Of a DNA stretch of 64,000 nt, positions 1 through 12,880 are shown one piece after another (positions within the stretch are counted from its first letter, which is position 1; the number at the start of each line of letters is the position of its first letter). The position numbers and the translations under genes are program-made. Source of the DNA: Parapristionchus giblindavisi (Eukaryota; Nematoda; Chromadorea; Rhabditida; Diplogasteridae); NCBI GenBank assembly GCA_943737045.1, contig CALSFV010000008.1, positions 1,612,001-1,676,000 on the forward strand, given 5' to 3'. A model generated the notes under the pieces. It was given only the letters and a program-made list of their open reading frames with translations, made no database searches and was not told the origin of the DNA.

Positions 1-29
1 TTTTATAGTTAAAAAAATTTATTTTAAAG

Positions 30-366
30 TTGGAACACTGTGAATTTTTTCGTGATGGAAACCGAATGTTGCCAATCTCTCTTATGCAAGTTATATTCAT
101 GAAATTAGCGATACCACTCATGAACTCATAGTTTGTGTAATGGTGAAACAGATGGATACTAGCAATAGGCGCATTGTCGCGGGGTGCTAAAATATTATTT
201 TTAATTTTTATAAAGCGCATCTTTGTATGGTTTATCAAGCATGATTCATTCATGATTCTATCGATCAATAAGTTGTATTAGCAACAAATGAAAAAAGTAG
301 AAAAACGTTTACTATCTTTCAGTCTTAAATATTTGTTCGCAAAGAAATTACAGAGACTCCACCTTA
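30..366 (+). repeat. Decayed copy (a) of the TTAA/tRNA-like element
   Basis: This is a degraded full-length copy of the ~350 bp element described at 37386-37733. The right end keeps the GACTCCACCTTAA-type terminus (352-365). The internal block with CATGATTCATTCATGATTCT and CGATCAATAAG (240-272) and the TTAGCGAT...CCACTCAT block (near 107-122) align with copies at 12455 and 37386. The tRNA-like part is badly eroded (TGTAATGGTGAAAC near 136). The left terminus is not clear. Confidence 0.55.
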
Positions 367-2052
367 AAACTGTGAATGCAGGATGGTAGTGAACGTTATT
401 TGCAAATTCGATACTTTTCTTTTTGTGTTGGTGGCCAAGAGTCTAGAGAACGGACTGTCTTAATTTAGAAAATGTTCTTTCCCCATCATCGCACTGTCTC
501 TATGAGTAGATATCGAGTAGATCAATGAAACACGCCACTCTGTACTAGAAAGAGTCGAGTTCTAGGGAAAAGTCACGGTTTGTAATAATTCAGTTAGTTA
601 CGTAGAGTGCATAGTATCAGAGGTAACGTAGGTAATAAAATTTAAAGAGGAAAATCCCAATTCAGATTTTTCATATATCAACACCAATTTAAATCCCGTG
701 CCAAATCCTGGAAAGGGTGAAGATAATAAGCTGATATGTGCCATCCATGAGCCATATAGTTGTCACGAAGAAATATTGTTTTTGATGCACTATTAATCTT
801 GAATCAGGCGATAAATAACCAAAGTTCAGGTACATTATGGGCACAGATGCTCATTAGCGTGGAATGAATACGATAATGATTATCAAACCATTCTCTATTA
901 TATATCAGTTAACATATGCGGGGATAATGTAACATTTACAGAGAATAATAATAATAAAAATAATAATACTATTATTTCAATAATACTAATATATTTATTA
1001 GCGATGTGATATAATAGGTGACGTGCGTAAGTAAGTGAATGAGGTCTATGAATACTCCAACGTGAGATTGTACATATTCTATGAGAAAGAATCGAGGGAG
1101 AAAAAAGTTATTAACAAACGGAATCGAGACAAGATTAGACTGGTGATAGAGTTAAGCGAACATTGATTAGTTTCGGAGACGGAGAAAATACGACTGAGAT
1201 GGTCGAGATGCTCAAATTATACAAGAACTATGAACGGATAGAGGAAAAAAAACATGAATTCTTTGCAAACGGAATCTTCAAAAAGAAGAGAACTAAGAAA
1301 TATGTATTTTGTGAAATGAAGGATCAAAGGATGCCTGACGCAAATTAGAAAAAAAACAGTTTTGTTGTCTACGGTGGAGTGCTTCAAGAGAAATTATATT
1401 TTTACCTTTACTATTGGCAGATTGCAGAGAAATATTAAGTACAATTAAGAGACCGACGACCGAGAACATGTGATCAATAAACAGAGACCGAGACAAAACC
1501 GATTAACCGAGAACGAGACAGAACCGATCAACTGCTCTGGTATTTCCAAACTAGCAGTCTACTTATATGACGTGACCAACTAGAAGTTTACGGCAAGTTT
1601 ACTACAAGTGAACGAACATTTGACGAAATGCTTTACGGTATTATGCACCACTTGCCGTAAACTTGCGTCTAACTAGAAGTAGACTTGCAAGTCTACTTCA
1701 AGTGGGAATGATAAGTAAACTACTAGCGTTGAATTATCAGAGTGAGACCGAAGAGACAGAGCACTCGTTCTAGTACAAATTCCTTGCCAATCATGCGATA
1801 GCTTCACCGAGATAGAACCCACGATAGAGTACGATAGAGTGTTAGCTCATGTATTCACTATGCGTTGAAAGGCTTATCTAGAGTTTGGTGTTTAGAGGGA
1901 TATTATAGTTTTTTTTGCGCTAGCAAGTGTAGAGTGATCACAAAATATGGACCAAATTGTAGTTAGTGTGAGAGAAAAGGCTCAGTCCATATTACAAATA
2001 CGTCAGTGGGAAAGGCTATCGGCGGTTATATCTAAATGGGAATAAAAGAGAA
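367..2052. other. Non-coding stretch, AT-rich, small inverted repeats
   Basis: No gene is visible. At about 1545-1712 there is a cluster of related short inverted repeats built on ACTTGCCGTAAACTTG and its complement, including a perfect 22-bp palindrome at 1677-1698 centred on CTTGCAAG. The short reading frames here lack splice signals and family resemblance. Confidence 0.5.
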
Positions 2053-5000
2053 TAGAGGTAGAGGTAGAGGTAGAGGTTGAGGTAGAGGTTGAGGTAGAGG
2101 TTGAGGTAAAGGTTGAGGTAGAGGTTGAGGTAAAGGTAGAGGTAGAGGTAGAGGTAGAGGTAGAGGTTGAGGTAGAGGTTGAGGTAGAGGTAGAGGTAGA
2201 GGTAGAGGTAGAGGTAGAGGTAGAGGTAGAGGTAGAGGTAGAGGTAGAGGTAGAGGTAGAGGTAGAGGTAGAGGTAGAGGTAGAGGTAGAGGTAGAGGTA
2301 GAGGTAGAGGTAGAGGTAGAGGTAGAGGTAGAGGTAGAGGTAGAGGTAGAGGTAGAGGTAGAGGTAGAGGTAGAGGTAGAGGTAGAGGTAGAGGTAGAGG
2401 TAGAGGTAGAGGTAGAGGTAGAGGTAGAGGTAGAGGTAGAGGTAGAGGTAGAGGTAGAGGTAGAGGTAGAGGTAGAGGTAGAGGTAGAGGTAGAGGTAGA
2501 GGTAGAGGTAGAGGTAGAGGTAGAGGTAGAGGTAGAGGTAGAGGTAGAGGTAGAGGTAGAGGTAGAGGTAGAGGTAGAGGTAGAGGTAGAGGTAGAGGTA
2601 GAGGTAGAGGTAGAGGTAGAGGTAGAGGTAGAGGTAGAGGTAGAGGTAGAGGTAGAGGTAGAGGTAGAGGTAGAGGTAGAGGTAGAGGTAGAGGTAGAGG
2701 TAGAGGTAGAGGTAGAGGTAGAGGTAGAGGTAGAGGTAGAGGTAGAGGTAGAGGTAGAGGTAGAGGTAGAGGTAGAGGTAGAGGTAGAGGTAGAGGTAGA
2801 GGTAGAGGTAGAGGTAGAGGTAGAGGTAGAGGTAGAGGTAGAGGTAGAGGTAGAGGTAGAGGTAGAGGTAGAGGTAGAGGTAGAGGTAGAGGTAGAGGTA
2901 GAGGTAGAGGTAGAGGTAGAGGTAGAGGTAGAGGTAGAGGTAGAGGTAGAGGTAGAGGTAGAGGTAGAGGTAGAGGTAGAGGTAGAGGTAGAGGTAGAGG
3001 TAGAGGTAGAGGTAGAGGTAGAGGTAGAGGTAGAGGTAGAGGTAGAGGTAGAGGTAGAGGTAGAGGTAGAGGTAGAGGTAGAGGTAGAGGTAGAGGTAGA
3101 GGTAGAGGTAGAGGTAGAGGTAGAGGTAGAGGTAGAGGTAGAGGTAGAGGTAGAGGTAGAGGTAGAGGTAGAGGTAGAGGTAGAGGTAGAGGTAGAGGTA
3201 GAGGTAGAGGTAGAGGTAGAGGTAGAGGTAGAGGTAGAGGTAGAGGTAGAGGTAGAGGTAGAGGTAGAGGTAGAGGTAGAGGTAGAGGTAGAGGTAGAGG
3301 TAGAGGTAGAGGTAGAGGTAGAGGTAGAGGTAGAGGTAGAGGTAGAGGTAGAGGTAGAGGTAGAGGTAGAGGTAGAGGTAGAGGTAGAGGTAGAGGTAGA
3401 GGTAGAGGTAGAGGTAGAGGTAGAGGTAGAGGTAGAGGTAGAGGTAGAGGTAGAGGTAGAGGTAGAGGTAGAGGTAGAGGTAGAGGTAGAGGTAGAGGTA
3501 GAGGTAGAGGTAGAGGTAGAGGTAGAGGTAGAGGTAGAGGTAGAGGTAGAGGTAGAGGTAGAGGTAGAGGTAGAGGTAGAGGTAGAGGTAGAGGTAGAGG
3601 TAGAGGTAGAGGTAGAGGTAGAGGTAGAGGTAGAGGTAGAGGTAGAGGTAGAGGTAGAGGTAGAGGTAGAGGTAGAGGTAGAGGTAGAGGTAGAGGTAGA
3701 GGTAGAGGTAGAGGTAGAGGTAGAGGTAGAGGTAGAGGTAGAGGTAGAGGTAGAGGTAGAGGTAGAGGTAGAGGTAGAGGTAGAGGTAGAGGTAGAGGTA
3801 GAGGTAGAGGTAGAGGTAGAGGTAGAGGTAGAGGTAGAGGTAGAGGTAGAGGTAGAGGTAGAGGTAGAGGTAGAGGTAGAGGTAGAGGTAGAGGTAGAGG
3901 TAGAGGTAGAGGTAGAGGTAGAGGTAGAGGTAGAGGTAGAGGTAGAGGTAGAGGTAGAGGTAGAGGTAGAGGTAGAGGTAGAGGTAGAGGTAGAGGTAGA
4001 GGTAGAGGTAGAGGTAGAGGTAGAGGTAGAGGTAGAGGTAGAGGTAGAGGTAGAGGTAGAGGTAGAGGTAGAGGTAGAGGTAGAGGTAGAGGTAGAGGTA
4101 GAGGTAGAGGTAGAGGTAGAGGTAGAGGTAGAGGTAGAGGTAGAGGTAGAGGTAGAGGTAGAGGTAGAGGTAGAGGTAGAGGTAGAGGTAGAGGTAGAGG
4201 TAGAGGTAGAGGTAGAGGTAGAGGTAGAGGTAGAGGTAGAGGTAGAGGTAGAGGTAGAGGTAGAGGTAGAGGTAGAGGTAGAGGTAGAGGTAGAGGTAGA
4301 GGTAGAGGTAGAGGTAGAGGTAGAGGTAGAGGTAGAGGTAGAGGTAGAGGTAGAGGTAGAGGTAGAGGTAGAGGTAGAGGTAGAGGTAGAGGTAGAGGTA
4401 GAGGTAGAGGTAGAGGTAGAGGTAGAGGTAGAGGTAGAGGTAGAGGTAGAGGTAGAGGTAGAGGTAGAGGTAGAGGTAGAGGTAGAGGTAGAGGTAGAGG
4501 TAGAGGTAGAGGTAGAGGTAGAGGTAGAGGTAGAGGTAGAGGTAGAGGTAGAGGTAGAGGTAGAGGTAGAGGTAGAGGTAGAGGTAGAGGTAGAGGTAGA
4601 GGTAGAGGTAGAGGTAGAGGTAGAGGTAGAGGTAGAGGTAGAGGTAGAGGTAGAGGTAGAGGTAGAGGTAGAGGTAGAGGTAGAGGTAGAGGTAGAGGTA
4701 GAGGTAGAGGTAGAGGTAGAGGTAGAGGTAGAGGTAGAGGTAGAGGTAGAGGTAGAGGTAGAGGTAGAGGTAGAGGTAGAGGTAGAGGTAGAGGTAGAGG
4801 TAGAGGTAGAGGTAGAGGTAGAGGTAGAGGTAGAGGTAGAGGTAGAGGTAGAGGTAGAGGTAGAGGTAGAGGTAGAGGTAGAGGTAGAGGTAGAGGTAGA
4901 GGTAGAGGTAGAGGTAGAGGTAGAGGTAGAGGTAGAGGTAGAGGTAGAGGTAGAGGTAGAGGTAGAGGTAGAGGTAGAGGTAGAGGTAGAGGTAGAGGTA

Positions 5001-5309
5001 GAGGTAGAGGTAGAGGTAGAGGTAGAGGTAGAGGTAGAGGTAGAGGTAGAGGTAGAGGTAGAGGTAGAGGTAGAGGTAGAGGTAGAGGTAGAGGTAGAGG
5101 TAGAGGTAGAGGTAGAGGTAGAGGTAGAGGTAGAGGTAGAGGTAGAGGTAGAGGTAGAGGTAGAGGTAGAGGTAGAGGTAGAGGTAGAGGTAGAGGTAGA
5201 GGTAGAGGTAGAGGTAGAGGTAGAGGTAGAGGTAGAGGTAGAGGTAGAGGTAGAGGTAGAGGTAGAGGTAGAGGTAGAGGTAGAGGTAGAGGTAGAGGTA
5301 GAGGTAGAG
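2053..5309. repeat. 3.26 kb hexanucleotide tandem array (AGAGGT)n
   Basis: About 540 consecutive copies of the 6-mer GAGGTA (CCTCTA on the other strand). The first ~140 bp carry variant units (GAGGTT, AAAGGT). From about 2190 to the sharp right border at 5309 the units look identical. The long minus-strand reading frames through it, (Leu-Tyr)n and (Leu-Pro)n, are simply what the repeat spells. It is not the nematode telomere repeat TTAGGC. The true length may differ from what was assembled. Short runs of the same unit occur at 17620-17640 and 34898-34912. Confidence 0.97.
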
Positions 5310-6409
5310 AATGACTCTCATTCCGCGAAAGAAACGCACCTGCGCTCACTGGTTGAGATTGAAAACGCATAAGGTCTGCTTACATGTTTACGATTTACAT
5401 GTGAGAGCGAACAACAAAATTACTGACACTAGGGATAATAGCTACGTTTGTTGGCAACATGGCAAGAGACATATATCACTCAACCAACATGTATCTGCGA
5501 TATTTGGCCGATTTGTATGATGTTATTACAATTCTCACTAAATAATACCAAAATAGATCGCTTCAAAATGTGTGATACGGATCTCCTGAAAAGTATATGA
5601 AACCCTTCGACATGAAATTTTTTGGCCTCAGTTTTTAGTTGTTAGACTGGAATAACTGGCCTAACAGGAGAACCGTGATAGTACAATTAGAACTTTTAAA
5701 TAGTAAGGTACTATATGGTGAGAATGCTATTCGGAACAGAAAGAAGGTGATTTGTGACTTACAATTACGCATCTCGGAGAATATTTCTCCATCTTAAGTG
5801 AGAGTTAACTACATACAAGGAATAATTTGAGTGTATTAGAGAAGAAAGTAACACAATGGAGAATAGATAGATGCAAATGAAATGAATGAATAGGAGAATG
5901 TGGCCGCCATTTTCGGTATAGAGAGTATTTCGCAATAGCGTCTCTGATATAACAGTTGTCTCTCGTCTACTCATGCAACTCATCCTGCGTAGCGCCGTCT
6001 TACACAGGCCCGATAAATTTGGTGCAATGTAGCCTAGTTGAATGACCAAAGATCAAAGATCAGGATCACGCTTGTATGATCACGAACAAAATCGGTGCGC
6101 AGGAGATAATGCTACGCTTCCAAGAATATGAGCTGTAAAATAATCCACACAGGAAACCTAATATGCCTAATCTTCCGCTTAAACACGAGAAAATAATCGA
6201 GAAAAGCTGTGTTGTGAGCTAATTGTCAGTTTGATATTTTGCATGGCATTTCTTACATATTTTTTTTTCCGAAATAATCACCCCTTTCGAAAGGTTAAGG
6301 TGCCTATAATGTCGTTTTGGAAAGGTCTCGACAAATCGTGATTAATTGCTGTAGTATGACAACACTCTTCGGGGAGAAATATTCATAATTAATTAATAAC
6401 ACATTCCCT
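5310..6409. other. Non-coding stretch, nothing recognised
   Basis: AT-rich unique-looking sequence between the hexanucleotide array and a snap-back element. I see no exon, RNA gene or repeat that I can support. Confidence 0.4.
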
Positions 6410-6496
6410 AAGCTATTTTGCCTTTCTCCGACAACCAACACTCTCTCGTACAATAATGTAGCGAGAGAGCCAGAGCGGATAGCTTCAAATTTACTC
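6410..6496. repeat. Snap-back element copy 1 (~100-bp palindrome family)
   Basis: Copy of the family whose consensus reads inward from both ends as GAGCTAATTTGAAACTCTCC, GCTCTGGCAACGCTCTCTCG and then its own complement. Here AGCTATTTTG...CTCTCTCG and CGAGAGAGCCAGAGCGG...TTCAAATTTACTCG are recognisable. It abuts a run of 19 G at 6497-6515. Confidence 0.7.
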
Positions 6497-6515
6497 GGGG
6501 GGGGGGGGGGGGGGG
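6497..6515. repeat. Poly-G run (19 G)
   Basis: Uninterrupted mononucleotide tract directly at the right end of snap-back copy 1. A second poly-G run of 12 lies at 35608-35619. Length is prone to sequencing error. Confidence 0.9.
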
Positions 6516-7990
6516 TGAGTTTAATCAAATTAATTGTAAGTAGAAATACTCAAAAAATTTGAAATTTCAGCGTCACTGATTTTTACAATAATTGTTTTCT
6601 TTATTTGTATTAATGCCCTTAATTTCCCAATTTTCGAAATATAATAGTAGTCTCAGAATATAACAATTTTGACGATAGAGATGCGCGAATGTTTTTGCAA
6701 AACTAACGATTTATGCAAGGTAATAAGCAAGAAGCCACTTAATTTAAAAAACATCTTTTTACGCAATGGTAAGAGGGCGGACTAGTGTACAGCCCGAGTA
6801 TACAAAAAATGAAATTATAAATAACATTCACTATGAATCATTTGCGCAATTAGCTAATGAGAGCCAATGGAAGCAGATCTGTTACTTTCATGGTATGGAG
6901 TCTTACACTGGAAATGGGATCAATTATGATTATATATTTATCTCCGCTTATTACCTAACCACTAATCGAAGCATGAAAAAATGAAGTGGCTACAGTAGTT
7001 GCATTAGAAAAATTCGAGATTTTCAAGAGCCGGAATTAACAGAAGAAGTGAGTGGACAGTCAATGATCTTCGCAACGAAATTTATGGCTACCCAAGGTGA
7101 ATGTGCAGCGCTGCTTGAAGAAAATTGTGCAGACATGAGAAAATTTTTCAAATTCAAAGTGTCCCCACTTCTGGAGAGTTATATCGTCCCCATTTCTTGT
7201 ATGGTTGCAAGATTGCGAAATAATTGGCAGCCATTTCCTCCGCCGGGAAGGGACGCCAACAAACAATGTGTCAATGTACAAATCGTTGTAACTACATATG
7301 ATGTTATATGACATCATTGATATAGGTAAATAAACGTTAATCGACCCTTCGGGAATCTTTTTTCTTTGGTTCTGATTGTCTCCAAAGTTCTCTCATTAAA
7401 GGAATCTGGAACCAAAAAACAAGTGCATCTCGTAATAGACATCTTAACACTTTCAAACCTTTTCTTGCAGAGGATATGTGGAGGGGTACTTGGTGAACAT
7501 AAAAAGGTCCGCCTGAATACAGCCTGTCCTCATTCTTTACTTTTCACCTACCAAACCCGTCCGAATTTGCCGAATATGTCATTTATGGTGACCTTTCTTC
7601 ACTTGTCCTCATGGTATTTTGCCTATCGCCGTGAGCATTTGCTACGTACATTTTATACGGAATATAAATAATACACTTTTTTTTAATTTTCGCGTAGCGT
7701 TTAATATAATTAATATCGTATGCAACAAAATTTTCGATATATGTTAAAAAATTGAAAAAAAAACAAAAAAAATTAAAATGTTAGATTTTACTTACGAATA
7801 TGGATATTTCGTCCGATTGAAGACAGCCCACAAGAAACTTATCGACCGAACCATTCCATTCCTAAATTGATTAAATATATTGAAATTTATTTTTAGAGAC
7901 CCACAAATCGGTGTTTTTAAGCCCCAGTGAAGAGTGAAAAATCGAAGAAAAAAACATTAAAAAAATAACAGTGAAAAATTGGTTCATACA
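6516..7990. other. Non-coding stretch, nothing recognised
   Basis: AT-rich. Several overlapping open frames of 70-100 codons lie on both strands (for example 7048-7311 on + and 7060-7317 on -), but none has domain resemblance, coding-like composition or plausible splice partners. Confidence 0.4.
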
Positions 7991-8787
7991 GTATCGGCCA
8001 AACGTCATGGAACTCTTTTTCATTATTTTATAACTTTTGATCCTGTAAAGCAATCAAGCTCATCTTTTGAGTCAATGTAGAGAATTTACCAAGGATTATT
8101 ACCATGATGAGTTGGTGTAATTAACTTAGTTAATTTTTGCGTAGTGATAAAGTTTGGCCTCAGCATAAAGTTTGCTTCGGGTCTGAAAGGAGTTGGAACC
8201 AAACCAAAATAAGGGAAATAAATATATGATACATTGCAAAGCTGCATGCGCTGAAAACATAATTTTAGAAGACCTGTCCTCTGAACGGCAGGGTGTCAAA
8301 TTCAGTCTTTTCAAAAAAAGTTTTTTTTACTCCCTGAGGGCTAATGACGAGCTATGACTACCATATTCCAGGGATAAACATCACTCGCCACTAGCATCAT
8401 TTTGGCGCTTAGAACGGGTCGTTATCACATCCAGAAGCCGAGTTATAAATTTTGGAGGTCAAAGTTGCAACCCTGCCACAACTTGAAATTGGTGTCGGAG
8501 CCATTCCGGATTGTTTGTTTGTACAGCTCTAGTGGGGGTCTCCACTCTCACAGTGTTCCCGTAGAACAGGGCTCTTCACTAGAGAAAGGGGAATTTTCCA
8601 AAAAGTGTACTTCGGTAGCGTCATCACTACGCAAAAATTAACTAAGTTAATTAGACCAACACATCATGGTAATAATCCTTGATAAATTCTCATATTCTTC
8701 ATTGACTCAAAAGATGAGCTTGATTGCTTCCCAGGATCAAAAGTTATAAAATAATGAAAAAGCGTCCCATGACTTTTGGCCAATACT
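7991..8787. repeat. Foldback element with ~160-bp arms
   Basis: Inverted repeat. The left arm 7991-8149 (starting GTATCGGCCAAACGTCATGG and ending GCGTAGTGAT) pairs with the right arm 8622-8787. The arms flank a ~470 bp unpaired loop. Arm similarity is high with scattered mismatches. No coding region was found in the loop. Confidence 0.8.
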
Positions 8788-9290
8788 ATATATATTTTAT
8801 TGATAAAAGACTCACGTTTTGCTCTTTCTTTCGGAAATCCTACGTTTCGGAGCAATCGTGTAGCACTCAAGTGGTCTAGAATAAATTTTTTTTTAAATAA
8901 AAAAAATGGTTTTATTTGACATTTTAGCTTCCTCAAATTCTCAAGAGAGATGAGATATCATTACCGTAATCGTGTCGTGACTTTAGCTAATGATGGGCGG
9001 GGCAAAGGAGTGGGTATGTTTCATCTGAGCCTCTCATATATTCGAGTAACCACTTCATTCATTGAGTGAATTTGTGATTTCCTGATTGGATAGGGAAGAG
9101 AACCAGTAAGAAGTAAGTAAGTAAAAAAGAAGAAGAGAAATGGGAAGAACCGATGATAGTGAGAATATTCAAAACTACACGTCGCATTGGAAGCGCAATT
9201 GGGTATTAGTGTAATGCACAGGGTACTGTGAGGAAACAAAGTGCAGACCACTAAAACGGAGGAGTATTCACTTGTAATCAGTTTACTTTC
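8788..9290. other. Non-coding stretch, nothing recognised
   Basis: Unique-looking sequence between a foldback element and TTAA/tRNA-like copy (b). No supported feature. Confidence 0.4.
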
Positions 9291-9575
9291 TTAAAGGTGG
9301 AGTCCCACGAATATTTATGCGAACAAACTGTGAAGACAGAAAGATAGCAGCAGTTATTCTGCTTTCCTTTTATAAATTATTTTATGCTAATTCAGCTTAT
9401 TGATCGCTAGAATCGTGAATGAAAAAATTTTGAAAATAGTAAAGTTCGGCAATAGGTTTCGAACCCGCGACGTTACGCTAACTAGGCAACACTTTACCAC
9501 TAGGGATAGATGAGTGGACGCGCTAACTTGTCGCGTATCACTTGGCATTCGCACAACAGGAATTTACTTGAACAT
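9291..9575 (-). repeat. Copy (b) of the TTAA/tRNA-like element, right end lost
   Basis: Starts with TTAAAGGTGGAGTCCC at 9291 and carries the conserved GAACAAACTG...AGACAGAAAG and CTTATTGATCGCTAGAATC blocks, then the tRNA-like unit in reverse (TTCGGCAATAG, TTTCGAACCCGCGAC, ACCACTAGGGATAG). The distal terminal repeat is missing or unrecognisable after about 9575. Confidence 0.75.
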
Positions 9576-9654
9576 TTTTTTACTTCAACGGGCTTGAGTA
9601 TTTATTAATTAATTAATTAATTTATTTCTTATATTCATGAACACATTATTGACA

Positions 9655-9775
9655 AATGGAAAGAGGGGAGATGGATTTCCGAGGCGTATAAGCGATTCCA
9701 GTTTTTGGCTCATTGGCAGTTTTTAAAGGATTAGGGACGGATTCGAGAATCTTTAATGATTAGGTTGGAGAACAA
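9655..9775. repeat. Dispersed repeat R1, copy 1
   Basis: About 120 bp that align with 16166-16285. Shared landmarks are GATGGATTTCCG, TTTTGGCTC, GGCAGTTTTTA and GAGAAT(C/T)TTTAATGAT. Both copies have the same orientation and follow an AT-rich tract. The class of element is unknown; it may be the end of a retroelement. Confidence 0.65.
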
Positions 9776-10149
9776 TACGTAATATTGAATTTTTTTGTGA
9801 ATTTAATATGCACAAGAAACTAGTATTTACGGGAACGAGATCGAATGAAAACATTTGATAGTTTTATTATACTGTATCTTTCTCGCAAGGTACATTATTG
9901 TCTTTCATTAATATTTCATATTTTTATCTACGCCCGAGAGCACAACGAGAGCAATGTGAATATGTGAGAGAAGCATAATGATAACCTCGAAATTTACGGA
10001 ATTCTCATTTATTATCAATTATTTCGCTATCTTTTACTGATGAATATGAGATTAAAACGAGACAAAACAAAAAAAGTGACTGACTGCTTATTGTGCAATG
10101 TGGTTGCTTTAGCCTGAGAGCAGAGGTTAACGCTGACCTGAATGATTCC

Positions 10150-10685
<536 letters not shown>

Positions 10686-12454
10686 AATTTAACACTAGCT
10701 TTGATTATGCCCAAGAAGAAAAAAATATTCAGGACGCTTTTGACTTTTGACAAACTTCCGCGTTTAATGATAATAGTACGAAATCCTATGAAATCCTGGA
10801 TTAAAGATGTTAATCAAAATGAATGTGTTTTGCTTGTCTACGAAATATTTAAGGCCATATGTCTAGGATAACAAAAATAACCGATTTGTATGAAGAACCC
10901 AGCAAACGACCTGTCCAGTTTCTTTGACTCGCCTGGCTCTCGCAACGCTCTCTCGTCGGTAAAGAAGACGAGTGACAGCAGTCATTAATATTTGCAATAA
11001 TACCTACGTATCTCATAGGAGATCACGTGCAGGCAACATAATTACAACAAAAAATAATAATGACATGACGCATAATTCATCACAAAAGGCTACACTTTTC
11101 ACGTTGAGAAAGATGGTTAGGTGAGGGATTCTATCGATTTCAGAGATAGAGAGAAAGGGATGAGCACGAGGAATAATAACAATAATGTTTTCGCTTTTAT
11201 ATTTACTGGAACTTGTTCTACGAAACTTAATTTGCATAATCAGCTCAAGCAAAAATTTGGAAGTCTTACAGAAAATTATAGGTGTCTATCAAAATAGATG
11301 TGAATAGTTTTTTTTGGAATAAATCAAGGATGTGATGTGAGAAAGCAGAATCAGAGATCGTTATAAAAGATAAGCAAAAATGAAACACATAAAAAAGTTC
11401 TATGATGAAAATACAGCACAAGTCATGATGTTAATATTGCAAACTGATGCTGAAAAGCTATTACCGTATCCTAACCCCGTGTTGAATAGAGCCCTTCCAT
11501 TTCTAACTATGAGTAAGCATATTATCCATTTGACTTTTAAACATTGAGTGATTGATAGATTTTGATTCCATCTAGCAAAGATAATCGGAAGTTTTCTGTT
11601 GCATATACTCATTATGCAGGTGGCACTACTTCAGAACAAGGGACCATTACACCGGGCAAGTCCAAAAGGACATGAAAAATGAAATTAACACAAAAGAAAG
11701 GACGTTATACTATTATACTATTATTTTGGACTGGTACCCTATACAGAAGTAGTTTATAAGGCAAATTCAGGCAATGCTACATATCAATTAGAAGGGGCCC
11801 ACACATTGAGTAAAGTGTGTTTCGGAAATAATGTGTCAAAACTTTTGAATTGGTGTCGAATCGTGGTAAAAATACAATGTTGAAGGGGGAACTATGGTTA
11901 AAATATTACTAAAATGTGTATATCGGGGAAAAGAGATAGCATTACATAATGGGATATTCGCTGGGGAATAGATAGAAGAATAAGAATAAGAGAATATTTT
12001 CTCTTTTAACTAATGTATTGATTTTTTCACTAACAGACAAATTTCAATACATATATTACCGTTTGTGGCAACAGTATTGTCTGCTATGATGTATCACGAT
12101 TTAGTAACATTGCCTAAACAACGATCAATGGAACCATCTCATGATCGATCGTATAATTAATCTTGATAAAATGTTCAAAGCTAAAAAATTTTAAAGCCTC
12201 TAATGACTAGCATATTACAAGGAGAGGTTATATGCAACAAGAGTCTACTCTTGCCGAACACTTTGGTGAGACCGCCCATTTATTTTTCCCATTGACGTGG
12301 ACTCGAAACCTATTGCCGAAATGTCCAGTTTTGCGGAACTCCTGCTTTAAAGAAACACCCCGCGATATTTTGAAACTCGCATCTGGGGAAATGAATTTTT
12401 TTATCGACAAGAGAGCGTTGCCAGAGCAGAGAATGAAATTTGTTCGGATGTGCC
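10686..12454. other. Non-coding stretch with one decayed snap-back copy
   Basis: At about 10913-10975 TGGCTCTCGCAACGCTCTCTCG followed by its partial complement marks a decayed copy of the ~100-bp snap-back family. At 12288-12330 a short segment with ACTCGAAACCTATTGCCGAA resembles the B-box region of the tRNA-like element. Nothing else is supported. Confidence 0.4.
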
Positions 12455-12808
12455 TTAAAGGTGGAGACCAGCGAATATTCAGGCAAATCCCTCACATCTC
12501 TCGTACGCAAATGCCAAGTGATATGCCTGAAGTTAGCGCAACCACTCATCTATCCCACAGCGCAGTGGTATACGTTCGAGTCGTTTCGAGTCGTTACCAT
12601 TTGTCGCAAGTTCAAATCCTATTGCCGAATTTCCTCAATTTTCAAAAAGCCTGCCTTTCCCTGCACGTCCTGATTGTTCATTCATGTTTTTATCGATCAA
12701 TAAGCTGAATCATTTTAAAATAAATAGTGCACGGTAGGTAGACTAACTTTTGTGTTCTTTCAGTCTTCATAATTTCTTTACGAAAAAATCGAAGGACTCC
12801 TCCTTTAA
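12455..12808 (+). repeat. Copy (c) of the TTAA/tRNA-like element, full length
   Basis: 354 bp from TTAAAGGTGGAGACC to the degenerate end CTCCTCCTTTAA. It contains CCCACAGCGCAGTGGT (A-box region) and CAAGTTCAAATCCTATTGCC (B-box region). The 3' half has GATCAATAAGCTGAAT...AAATAGTGCACGGTAGGTAG as in other copies. The tRNA-like unit is on the + strand. Confidence 0.85.
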
Positions 12809-12880
12809 ATATATGTATAAAATGTAATCCACGTGATTCCCGGAAAATAATAATGAGTCATAATTACATGTTACGCCTTA

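Noticed and set aside
2016..5370. Two >1100-codon minus-strand reading frames of Leu-Tyr and Leu-Pro repeats
   Set aside because: They are direct translations of the hexanucleotide array, which lacks stops in those frames. There are no flanking exons, and the codon pattern is the repeat itself.
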